Shown: positions 19,425 to 27,731 of the stretch, piece by piece
Layout of the letters: the number at the start of each line of letters is the position of its first letter
Position numbering within the stretch: position 1 is the stretch's first letter
Assembly (NCBI GenBank): GCA_016203175.1
Contig: JACQNH010000091.1
Span: 1 to 36,670 of the forward strand
Direction of reading: 5' to 3'
DNA: 36,670 nt
Origin: Candidatus Woesearchaeota archaeon
GTDB lineage: Archaea; Nanobdellota; Nanobdellia; SCGC-AAA011-G17; JACQNH01
Translations under genes and position numbers: made by a program
The notes under the pieces: model-generated
The model's database searches: none
What the model was told of the DNA's origin: nothing
What the model saw: only the letters and a program-made list of their open reading frames with translations

Positions 19425-19812
19425 CTAAACCCGCCTCATGAAATTTTTCTTTTAATATATTTAAATTATTGATTGTTTCTTGGATAATCTCCTTGTTTTG
19501 TGGTTTGTCATAGCAAAGGATATCTCTCTTTTCCTCTATCTTAAAAATTAAATCAAGTATTTCTTTCTTGTTTGGAAAGTCAAATGGCAGTTTTTCCTTT
19601 AACTTATTTTTTGACTTTAACCATTGATGCTTAACAATAAAACCGGGGTCTATTAGATTATTTTTATGTAACAGTATTTCCAGCAGGTCTACACAAGCAG
19701 ATGAAGTGCAAAAACCAATAATCTTCTGCCTTTTCTCTATTCCTTTCTCTATCCCCTCAGCTATTTCTTCAAATAACTCCTTTAAGCTTTCCAAATGCAT
19801 TTCTATCTTCAT
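19414..19812 (-). CDS. HEPN-like protein, putative partner of the MNT protein
   Basis: All-helical 132 aa; EKRDILCYDKP resembles a variant HEPN R-x4-6-H/Y motif; overlaps the MNT ORF by 11 bp. Confidence 0.6.
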   Translation of the reverse strand: MKIEMHLESLKELFEEIAEGIEKGIEKRQKIIGFCTSSACVDLLEILLHKNNLIDPGFIVKHQWLKSKNKLKEKLPFDFPNKKEILDLIFKIEEKRDILCYDKPQNKEIIQETINNLNILKEKFHEAGLDEI

Positions 19813-19851
19813 GGTTCATTTGAAACTATACCTTAGTTTCACTTGTAACTA
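19813..19851. repeat. 39-bp direct repeat copy 1 (internally palindromic)
   Basis: GGTTCATTTGAAACTATACCTTAGTTTCACTTGTAACTA; identical to 19879..19917; contains TGAAACTA-tacct-TAGTTTCA. Confidence 0.97.
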
Positions 19852-19864
19852 TAACATTTTACAC

Positions 19865-19873
19865 TATATAAAT
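19865..19873 (-). promoter_or_regulatory. Putative TATA box of the HEPN/MNT operon, between the two repeats
   Basis: Minus strand ATTTATATA in the 27-bp spacer; expected start site about 25 nt downstream falls inside repeat copy 1. Confidence 0.6.
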
Positions 19874-19878
19874 ATTTT

Positions 19879-19917
19879 GGTTCATTTGAAACTATACCTT
19901 AGTTTCACTTGTAACTA
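19879..19917. repeat. 39-bp direct repeat copy 2 (internally palindromic)
   Basis: Identical to copy 1; start-to-start spacing 66 bp. Confidence 0.97.
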
Positions 19918-20055
19918 AAGCACTTAAGGAGTTTATACAGGTTTAGCCAACTTCCATAAACTATAGAAAAACGTTTTAAAGGAAATCGCAATTCTCTCAT
20001 TCTATGATAAATAGTCGGCATAACATATTTAAACCTTTTCTATCATAAAAGTTTA

Positions 20056-21852
20056 ATGGCAATAGGATTTGAAAATATATTAGGTTTATGGGCTTTACTA
20101 GCTTTAATACCTTTAATTATTTTATACTTAATAAAACCGAAACCGCAGGAAATTCAAGTCCCCTCCTTAATGTTTTTCATAAAATTGGCAGGTTCAAATA
20201 TAAAGTCTTCATTCTTAAGAAATATTTTAAGAGATTTATTATTTATCTTCCAATTTTTAGCTATAGCATTAATAGCTTTAAGTTTTGCAGAACCCTACAT
20301 TCAATATGAAAAGGATGTTATAGGTGAAAATTTAGCATTTATAATAGACATTTCAGCATCTTCTCAAGTAAATGAAAATGGTAAAACAAGATTTGATTTA
20401 TCTTTAGAAGGCGTAGAAAAAATCTTAGGAAATAAAAATAATTTAATATTAGCAAAATCAGTTCCTTTATTTGCTTTAAAACAAAAATCAAAAAAAGAAA
20501 CTATGGATTTCTTAACTAAACTAAAACCAACAGAAAGTAAATCAAAAATAGGCGATGCAATTATTATGGCGGGTGAATCTTTAGAAGGAGATGGCAGAGT
20601 TGTAGTTTTCAGCGATTTTATAAATACCGAAGGAATTTCTCCTATAGTAGCAAAAAATGTTTTAGAATCTAAAGGTATTAAGGTAGACTTCATAAATACC
20701 GGAAAAGCAGAAAAAAGAAATTTTGGAATTGTTAATTTAAACTTAGAAAATGATAAAGGTAGTTTATTTGTTAAAAATTTTAATGATAAAGAAGAAATAG
20801 TGAAATTAAGAATAGGCGATCAAGAAAAAGATCTTAAAATAAGTCCAAATTCTGTAGAAACTTTAAGCTTTCAACCACAAGGAGAGTTTTTAAGTGCAGA
20901 AATATTAAATAAAGATGATTTTGCACCTGACAATAAAATAAATTTAGTATTTCCAGAAAAAACAAAGTTAAGTGCATTATTAATTACAAACAAAAAATCA
21001 ATATATTTAGAATCAGCAGTATTATCCTCTGGTTTAGTAAGATTAGATGTCGCAGAGCCACCAGTAATCCCTACAAATGATTACGATGTTTATGTAATCT
21101 CAAGCATAGATAAAAGTAAAATCTTGGCAGGTACATTTGAAGATCTAGCAAAAAAAGTTGAAAATGGTGCAGGTTTAATAATCCATGTCCAAGAAGATTC
21201 ATCAAGTATAGGCTATAAAGATGTTCTTAATGTTAATCTAGGAAAAAAACAGCAATCTGCTCAAACAACAATAGACCAAGTAAATAAAATTACAAGAGAT
21301 ATTGAAATTGGAAGAATAAAAGATTTCTTTGCAGCAACTTTAAAAGATAAAACTACATCTTTAATATCGACAAATAATCAAACAGTATTAAGCATCGCAA
21401 ATTTAGGAAAAGGAAGAACAGCGTTTTTTAATGTTCAAGAAGCAAATGATTTCAAATTCTCTCCTTCATACCCTATATTAATCTCAAGACTAGTTGAATG
21501 GGTTTCAGGCAAAGAAGATGTAAAGGCATTAAACTATAAAACAGGAGATAGGTATTTAACAGAATCAGATGTTAAAATAGAAACCCCTGTAGGTACAACA
21601 TTAACAAATAATTTATTCTTAGAATATCAAGGCATATATAAAGTAAACAATAAAAAAATAAGTGCAAATCTAATAAGCGAGCAAGAATCTGGCATTAATG
21701 TGGATGAAAAGCTAGGTGATAAAATTGAATCATTCCAATTAAAAACTTTAAAGAAGAAGGAAAAGAAAGACATTAGCTTTTTGATCTTAATTTTAGGTGG
21801 CTTATTTGTCTTACTAGAATTAATCTACGCAAAACTTAGGGGAGATTTCTAA
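20056..21852 (+). CDS. BatA-like VWA domain membrane protein
   Basis: N-terminal hydrophobic region, MIDAS-like IIDISAS, C-terminal TM; part of MoxR/DUF58 operon. Confidence 0.8.
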   Translation: MAIGFENILGLWALLALIPLIILYLIKPKPQEIQVPSLMFFIKLAGSNIKSSFLRNILRDLLFIFQFLAIALIALSFAEPYIQYEKDVIGENLAFIIDISASSQVNENGKTRFDLSLEGVEKILGNKNNLILAKSVPLFALKQKSKKETMDFLTKLKPTESKSKIGDAIIMAGESLEGDGRVVVFSDFINTEGISPIVAKNVLESKGIKVDFINTGKAEKRNFGIVNLNLENDKGSLFVKNFNDKEEIVKLRIGDQEKDLKISPNSVETLSFQPQGEFLSAEILNKDDFAPDNKINLVFPEKTKLSALLITNKKSIYLESAVLSSGLVRLDVAEPPVIPTNDYDVYVISSIDKSKILAGTFEDLAKKVENGAGLIIHVQEDSSSIGYKDVLNVNLGKKQQSAQTTIDQVNKITRDIEIGRIKDFFAATLKDKTTSLISTNNQTVLSIANLGKGRTAFFNVQEANDFKFSPSYPILISRLVEWVSGKEDVKALNYKTGDRYLTESDVKIETPVGTTLTNNLFLEYQGIYKVNNKKISANLISEQESGINVDEKLGDKIESFQLKTLKKKEKKDISFLILILGGLFVLLELIYAKLRGDF

Positions 21853-21853
21853 C

Positions 21854-24226
21854 ATGCAGTTTATTAATTATATTCCTTACGCAAACAATCTTCAATACCA
21901 AATAGTCCTATTAATAATTCCCTTTTTAATACTATTAACTTTAATAATCATATCTAAAAATTTCCTAAAATATCACAGAAGCAGTTTTACATTAAAATTA
22001 TTAGTCTTTATATTAAGATCGCTAACATTTACTTTAATCTTGATTGCTATAGCTTCCCCCTTCACTCAAAAAGAAAAAGTAGTAGAAGGAGAACCAACGT
22101 TAAAAATTTTAGTAGACAACACATCTTCATTTGAATTATTTGATGCAACAATCGCAGATACTTTAAAAGACAAATTAAAAGATCAGATAGATGTCGAATT
22201 AATAAGAATCGGAAGCAAAGATATTTCAAATTTAGGAGATAGCATCTTAAACAATGTTAAATCAGACGAAAGTGTTTTATTAATCTCAGACGGAAGCAAT
22301 AATCAAGGTGCTGATTTAGATGATGTTGCTTTGTTTGCTTCAAGATCTAACATAACAATAAATACAATAAAATTAGAACCGATTAAAGATGATGTTGGTG
22401 TTGAAATAACAGGGCCTTCAAAAACAACAGCAGATGTAGATAATAGATTCTTGATAAAATTAAATAAAGTAGGTAAAAAACTTATTGGCTCATTAAAAGT
22501 AAGTGTAGATGGTAATATAATTCTAGAAACTGATCTTTCAAAAGAAACTTACGATATTGTAAATAAATTTAATCAAGGTTATCATGAGATTAAAGCGGAA
22601 ATATTTATAGAAGATCATTTCAAACAAAACAATGTCTTTTATAAAACTGTTAAAGTAGTTCCAAAACCAAAAATTGCATTTTTATCTTTTGATGAGTCAC
22701 CATTAAAAACATTACTAAAAGATTTATATGAAATAGAAGACATAAATGATTTTATTGATTTAGATAAATACACTGCCTTAATTGTAAATGATGTAAGCTT
22801 CAGCCAGTTAAATAACATAGACAAGCTAAGTAATTTTGTTTCTTCAGGAAATGGTTTAGTTGTTGTTGGAGGAAAACATTCTTTTGACTATGGTGAATAT
22901 AAGGATTCTATTTTTGAAAATATTCTACCAGTATTTGTTGCAAGAGGTGGAAAAAAAGAAGGCGATGTAAATATAGTTATTTTACTTGATATCTCAGGAA
23001 GTACAAGCGCATATGTTGGTGAATTTCAAACATTAGATGTTAATAAAGCACTTGCACTAGAAGCTATTAACGATTTAAAATTTGATAATAAATTAGGAAT
23101 AATTGCTTTTAATGCAGCGGGCTATGTAGTTGAAGATATCTCTTATATCCATGAAAAAAAAGAAAATCTAGAAGATAAGATTACAAGATTGGTTTATGGG
23201 GGAGGGACCAGAATTGACCATGGTATAGAAAAAGCTTTGGATATGTTAAAGAAAACTAAAGGTAGCAAAAATATTATCTTAATCTCAGATGGAAAAACAA
23301 AAGATATCCCAGCATCTTACGAAACCGCTCAAGAAGCAGTAAGACAAGGTGTTGTAATCTATACAGTAGGTGTTGGCCCAGTAACTAATGAAGAGGTCAT
23401 GACAACAATAGCAGACATAACCTCTGGAATTTATTTTAAAATAACAGAAAGAGATAAATTAAAACTCTTATTTGGGGAAAATAATCCAACAAAAGATCAA
23501 AATAAGTTTTCTGTTGTTATTTTAAACACAAACCATTTTATCACACAGGATTTAGCACCAGAAGCATCTGTTTATGGTTTTAATCAAGTAGTCCCAAAAT
23601 CTACAGCACAATTATTAGTAACTACAGATCTAGGAGATCCTTTATTAACAGTTTGGAGATATGGTCTTGGAAGAGTAGCAGCTCTTTCAACCGATGATGG
23701 AAGATTATATGCAGGACAATTATTAAATGAAAAAAATTCTAAACTATTAACAAGAACTTTAAATTATGCAATAGGCGACCCTGAAAGAAAAAATGAAAAA
23801 TTTATCGATATCTCAGATTCAAGAGTTAATGAGGAAACAATAATATTGGTAAGAAGTCCTGAACAGCCAGTATCAAAAGATGTAGCATTCTATAAAACAG
23901 ACAAAAATGAGTATACTGGTTCAAAGAGAATTGACAAAACAGGCTTCCATTCTATTCTTACAGCTACTTTTGCAGTTAATTACGAAAGTGAATATGCTAA
24001 TCTAGGTTATAATCCGCAATTAGATGCTGCAGTTAAAACAACAAATGGGGAATTTTTCAATGCAAAAGATATTCCAGGGATAATCAAAGCGATAAAGTCC
24101 CAATCAAAAAGAGTAGAAAATAGAAAAGTCTACTTTAGATGGCCTTTTTTAGTTTTAGCATTATTGCTGTTTCTATTAGACATTTTAGTAAGAAGGATAT
24201 TCGAAAGAAAACAAACAGCTATTTAG
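21854..24226 (+). CDS. VWA-domain membrane protein with glutamine-amidotransferase-like region
   Basis: Two N-terminal TMs, MIDAS ILLDISGSTS, GATase-like LVVVGGKHSFDYGEY, C-terminal TM. Confidence 0.85.
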   Translation: MQFINYIPYANNLQYQIVLLIIPFLILLTLIIISKNFLKYHRSSFTLKLLVFILRSLTFTLILIAIASPFTQKEKVVEGEPTLKILVDNTSSFELFDATIADTLKDKLKDQIDVELIRIGSKDISNLGDSILNNVKSDESVLLISDGSNNQGADLDDVALFASRSNITINTIKLEPIKDDVGVEITGPSKTTADVDNRFLIKLNKVGKKLIGSLKVSVDGNIILETDLSKETYDIVNKFNQGYHEIKAEIFIEDHFKQNNVFYKTVKVVPKPKIAFLSFDESPLKTLLKDLYEIEDINDFIDLDKYTALIVNDVSFSQLNNIDKLSNFVSSGNGLVVVGGKHSFDYGEYKDSIFENILPVFVARGGKKEGDVNIVILLDISGSTSAYVGEFQTLDVNKALALEAINDLKFDNKLGIIAFNAAGYVVEDISYIHEKKENLEDKITRLVYGGGTRIDHGIEKALDMLKKTKGSKNIILISDGKTKDIPASYETAQEAVRQGVVIYTVGVGPVTNEEVMTTIADITSGIYFKITERDKLKLLFGENNPTKDQNKFSVVILNTNHFITQDLAPEASVYGFNQVVPKSTAQLLVTTDLGDPLLTVWRYGLGRVAALSTDDGRLYAGQLLNEKNSKLLTRTLNYAIGDPERKNEKFIDISDSRVNEETIILVRSPEQPVSKDVAFYKTDKNEYTGSKRIDKTGFHSILTATFAVNYESEYANLGYNPQLDAAVKTTNGEFFNAKDIPGIIKAIKSQSKRVENRKVYFRWPFLVLALLLFLLDILVRRIFERKQTAI

Positions 24227-24282
24227 TAATTCAAACTTAAACTTAACAAACTTTAAATACCTTCCCTTTGATATATAGTTTT

Positions 24283-24864
24283 ATGAATATACTAGCAAAA
24301 TACAGGCTTAGGAAATATCATCAAAAGATAAAGGAAGCTGAAAAAGCCCTCCAGTCTTTAGACTCAAAACCAAAAGAACCACATCATATAATAGAAAAAA
24401 CTCCCCTAATTAAAACAAAATACCCTGAAATAAAGCTTAAGAAAAGAATAGTTAACGAATACAGCTTTATAAATAAAAATGCAAATTTTATCTTACTATT
24501 ATTCATATTAATACTATTAGGAGCAGTATCTGGTTCTAGTATATTTTTTAATCTTAAGTTTTCAGATTTAAAAAAAGATTATGATACAAGTATTGAAAAG
24601 ATAAACAAACTAACCCAGGATCTCACATCAAATAAACAAACATTAACTAGTTTACAACAAAATCTAGAAGTTAAAAAAGAAAGAGAGCAAGGAATAAGCC
24701 AGCAGTTTTTGGATATTAAAAAAGAAAATGAAAATATTAAGCAACAAGTATCTCAATTAACTTCAACAAATGCCAAGCTTTCAAGTGATATTGTAAGCAA
24801 AGATGCAACAATTAAAAGTTTAAAAAATGAGATTGATGATTTAAAACAGCAATTAGGACAATGA
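24283..24864 (+). CDS. Coiled-coil membrane protein of the MoxR/VWA operon
   Basis: TM FILLLFILILLGAVSG followed by coiled coil. Track start is TTG at 24268; ATG at 24283 is likelier (TATA-like tttaaata at ~24252). Confidence 0.7.
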   Translation: MNILAKYRLRKYHQKIKEAEKALQSLDSKPKEPHHIIEKTPLIKTKYPEIKLKKRIVNEYSFINKNANFILLLFILILLGAVSGSSIFFNLKFSDLKKDYDTSIEKINKLTQDLTSNKQTLTSLQQNLEVKKEREQGISQQFLDIKKENENIKQQVSQLTSTNAKLSSDIVSKDATIKSLKNEIDDLKQQLGQ

Positions 24865-25640
24865 GTCAAATAATCCATGTAATCAATGAAATTAAGAAGG
24901 AATTATTCAAAATAGGGATATTCCAAAGTTTATTACATTCAATAATAGTATTCTTAATTTCTTTCATAGTTTTAATACCCTTCACAATAAAATGGTTTTT
25001 CGCATTTGCTCCAGCAGGTATATGGTTTATTGGAAATTTATTTTATTACACAAAAAAAAGAAACTTAGAGTATGTTGAATCTTTGTTTCCTTTAATTAAT
25101 GAACAATTAAGAACAGCAAAAGATAATTTAGGAAAAGATAATGAAATAATAAGAAGGTTAAATCAGGATGTATTAGAAAAGGCAAGAAGAATAAAAACAT
25201 CATTTTTTATAAATCTTAAAGCATTAAATATAGCAGTAGTAGTAATAATGGCCTTAAGTTTTTCAATATTTTTCACAAGCTATTTCGATATAAACAAAAT
25301 AAATTTTAAAGATTTTAATTTCAAAGATCCAGCAGATAGTTTCAAAAAAATAATCTCCGGAGATAAAGCTTCAGGAGGCTCAGGTGAAGGAAAAAATGAA
25401 GATATTTATGGCAAAGGATCAGTTGCTATTTTAGGAAATAATGAGTTAAATCTCCAATTAAACCCTTCAGGCACAGAATTAAACCCAGAAGACCTAAAAG
25501 ATCCCGAAAAAAAGAATTTTGACAGCGCATTTCCACAAGATATAAAAAGCAGTGCAGAAGCTAATTTTAAAGAAGATATCCCAAAAGAAAACCAGGAAAT
25601 AGTTAAAAAATACTTTGAGAAAATAACAGGTGGAAAATGA
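24861..25640 (+). CDS. Membrane protein of the MoxR/VWA operon
   Basis: TM segments; ATGA start/stop overlaps with both neighbours. Confidence 0.7.
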   Translation: MSQIIHVINEIKKELFKIGIFQSLLHSIIVFLISFIVLIPFTIKWFFAFAPAGIWFIGNLFYYTKKRNLEYVESLFPLINEQLRTAKDNLGKDNEIIRRLNQDVLEKARRIKTSFFINLKALNIAVVVIMALSFSIFFTSYFDINKINFKDFNFKDPADSFKKIISGDKASGGSGEGKNEDIYGKGSVAILGNNELNLQLNPSGTELNPEDLKDPEKKNFDSAFPQDIKSSAEANFKEDIPKENQEIVKKYFEKITGGK

Positions 25641-26560
25641 GACTAGAAGAAGCAAAACAAAACTTGGATTTAGTAATTTCAGAAGTTAGAAAAGTAGTTG
25701 TAGGCCAAACAGAAATGGTAAAAGACGTTTTAGTAGCTGTTTTAACAGATTCTCACGCTTTATTAGAGGGTTATCCTGGCTTAGCTAAAACCTTAACAGT
25801 TAAAACAATTGGTAGTTTAATGGATTTAAAATTCTCAAGAATCCAAAATACACCCGACTTAATGCCATCAGATATTACAGGTACTTATATTGTAAATGAA
25901 AAAAGAGAATTCAAGTTTCAACCAGGTCCAGTATTTGCAAATATAGTTTTAGCAGATGAGATTAATAGGGCTGCTCCCAAAACTCAGTCTGCTTTACTAG
26001 AAGCAATGCAGGAAAGACAAGTTACAGTTGGAAATGCAACCTATAAATTAGAAAGACCTTTTTTCGTTTTAGCTACGATGAATCCTATCGAGCAAGAAGG
26101 AACGTTCGCTTTGCCAGAGGCCCAAGCAGACAGATTTTTATTAAAGATTAAAGCACCTTACCCTTCAATGGAAGAAGAATTAGAAATAGTTGAAAGGTAT
26201 GCTGAATCAAATAATCAAGTAAGGCTTAAACCTGTAATGAAAAAAGAAACTATAGAATATTTGCAAGAATTAACAAGACAAGTTCCAATTGCAAGAGATA
26301 TTAAAAGGTACGCAGTTGATTTAATTAGACTAACAAGAACTAAAAAGGATTTAATTGAATATGGTGCATCTCCAAGAGCTTCTATAGGTTTAATATTAGC
26401 TTCCAAAGCAAGAGCGTTAATGGAAGGAAGAAATTATGTTTCTAAAGAAGATATTAAAAACATGGCATTCCCAATTTTAAGGCACAGAATAATATTAACA
26501 TTTGAAGCAGAAAGAAATAATCTATCAGAAGATGATGTAATAAGAGAATTAATAAAATGA
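25637..26560 (+). CDS. moxR: MoxR-family AAA+ ATPase
   Basis: LLEGYPGLAKTLTVKT (Walker A variant), VLADEINRAAPKTQSALLEAMQERQVT (Walker B), NPIEQEGTFALPEAQADRF. Confidence 0.96.
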   Translation: MRLEEAKQNLDLVISEVRKVVVGQTEMVKDVLVAVLTDSHALLEGYPGLAKTLTVKTIGSLMDLKFSRIQNTPDLMPSDITGTYIVNEKREFKFQPGPVFANIVLADEINRAAPKTQSALLEAMQERQVTVGNATYKLERPFFVLATMNPIEQEGTFALPEAQADRFLLKIKAPYPSMEEELEIVERYAESNNQVRLKPVMKKETIEYLQELTRQVPIARDIKRYAVDLIRLTRTKKDLIEYGASPRASIGLILASKARALMEGRNYVSKEDIKNMAFPILRHRIILTFEAERNNLSEDDVIRELIK

Positions 26561-27408
26561 TTAACCAAGACTTTTTAAAAGCTTTAAATAAATTAAGCAT
26601 AAAAATAAATAAAAGAACTACCTCCCCTTTAATTGGCGAAAGAGAGTCTGTCTATAAAGGTCAAGGTTTAGTATTCGCTGATAGAAGAATGTATGTTGTT
26701 GGAGATGATACAAAAGCTATAGACTGGAAGGTTTTTGCAAGAACTGGTCAATTGCACATTAAACTATACGAAGCAGAAAGAAATCTTACAAGTCATATTA
26801 TTATAGATTTTAGTGCAAGTATGGGTTTTGGAAAACAAATTAGTAAAACAAACTATGCTTCAATGTTAGGTTTAGGGTTTGCTTACATGGCATTAAGAAA
26901 AAATGAAAAATTTGTTTTAAGCACATTTTCAGATAATTTAGATGTTTTCAGGCCAAAAAAAGGAAAAAAGCAATTAGTTTCTATAGTTGATTATCTAAAC
27001 AAGAAAAAACCATCAGGTCATTCAAGGTTATACTATTCATTAAGTAATTATAAAAAATTAATAAAATCCCGGTCTTTAATAGTAATAATTTCAGACTTTT
27101 TATATGATACTCAAGAGATTAGAAATGCAATTTACTCTTTAAAGAATAATGAATTAGTTTTAATACAATTATTAGACGCTTCAGAAAGAGATTTAAACTT
27201 TAAAGGTGATTTTCATTTAAAAGATTCTGAATCAGGCACTAAATTAAGAACTTTTATAGGTCCTTTACTAAAAAAGATTTATTCTAAAAATCTCCAGGAA
27301 CATCAATCTGGTATTCAAAAAGTTGCTGATGAAGTAAAAGCAAAATTTTATAGGGTTTTTACTGATGAATCTATCTTCGATGTTTTCTATAAAATTGCTT
27401 CTAAATGA
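26557..27408 (+). CDS. DUF58 domain protein
   Basis: DRRMYVVGDDTKAIDWKVFARTGQLHIKLYEAERN, IIDFSASMGFG. Confidence 0.93.
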   Translation: MINQDFLKALNKLSIKINKRTTSPLIGERESVYKGQGLVFADRRMYVVGDDTKAIDWKVFARTGQLHIKLYEAERNLTSHIIIDFSASMGFGKQISKTNYASMLGLGFAYMALRKNEKFVLSTFSDNLDVFRPKKGKKQLVSIVDYLNKKKPSGHSRLYYSLSNYKKLIKSRSLIVIISDFLYDTQEIRNAIYSLKNNELVLIQLLDASERDLNFKGDFHLKDSESGTKLRTFIGPLLKKIYSKNLQEHQSGIQKVADEVKAKFYRVFTDESIFDVFYKIASK

Positions 27409-27433
27409 AAAATAAAATTTGGGCCCGAAGGGA

Positions 27434-27487
27434 CTTTCATAACCTTCCTTTTCTTTCACCAACGTTTCTTTTTTAAAGAAAGGTTGT
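27434..27487 (-). other. tRNA-Lys intron 3 (54 nt, T-loop 59/60)
   Basis: TTCAAA^ACAACC...GGTTATGAAAG^TCCCTT; BHB: GAGGG/CCCTT, TTCA/TGAA, bulges AA^A and AG^T, inner helix AACCTT/AAGGTT. Confidence 0.87.
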
Positions 27488-27509
27488 TTTGAACCCTCGA
27501 CCCCCTGGT

Positions 27510-27536
27510 ATCCCCAGAGTTAGCTGCTGGTTATCT
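27510..27536 (-). other. tRNA-Lys intron 2 (27 nt, canonical 37/38)
   Basis: CTCTTA^AGATAACCAGCAGCTAACTCTGGGGAT^ACCAGG; removal closes the CCTGG/CCAGG anticodon stem. Confidence 0.85.
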
Positions 27537-27543
27537 TAAGAGC

Positions 27544-27591
27544 TTCACCATTTCTTTCGCCAACGTTTCTTTTTTAAAGAAAGGTTGTGTT
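27544..27591 (-). other. tRNA-Lys intron 1 (48 nt, position 30/31)
   Basis: CCTG^AACACAACC...TGGTGAA^GCTC; BHB: GAG/CTC, CACC/GGTG 4-bp helix, bulges TG^A and AA^G. Confidence 0.85.
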
Positions 27592-27731
27592 CAGGTGCTC
27601 TAACCAGACTGAGCTACGGACCCCCAATCTAAAAAGCATAGATTAAGCTTTAAAATCCTTTTGCTTTATAATTTTCTATATAACACACTATCACAGAAAT
27701 ATTTAAAAGTAATCCTCCAAAGGCTTAAAAT

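Larger units (their letters stand above)
27420..27623 (-). tRNA. tRNA-Lys (CUU) interrupted by three introns
   Basis: Spliced: GGGTCCG TA GCTCAGTCTGGTTAGAGC A CCTGG CTCTTAA CCAGG GGGTC GAGGG TTCAAAT CCCTT CGGGCCC A (75 nt). 204 nt minus introns of 48, 27 and 54 nt. Confidence 0.9.

Noticed and set aside
19813-19917. Two-repeat mini CRISPR array
   Set aside because: Only two repeats, the 27-bp spacer contains the operon TATA box, and no cas genes are nearby. A promoter operator fits better.
19706-19918. ORF 70 aa on + strand
   Set aside because: Its repeated HLKLYLSFTCN is only a translation of the 39-bp DNA repeats.
27268-27462. ORF 64 aa on - strand
   Set aside because: Antisense to DUF58 and runs into the tRNA-Lys T-loop intron; spurious.
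27420-27623. Two tRNA halves or a tRNA pseudogene instead of one interrupted gene
   Set aside because: All stems pair after removal of three segments with matching BHB junctions, so a single interrupted tRNA is more economical.
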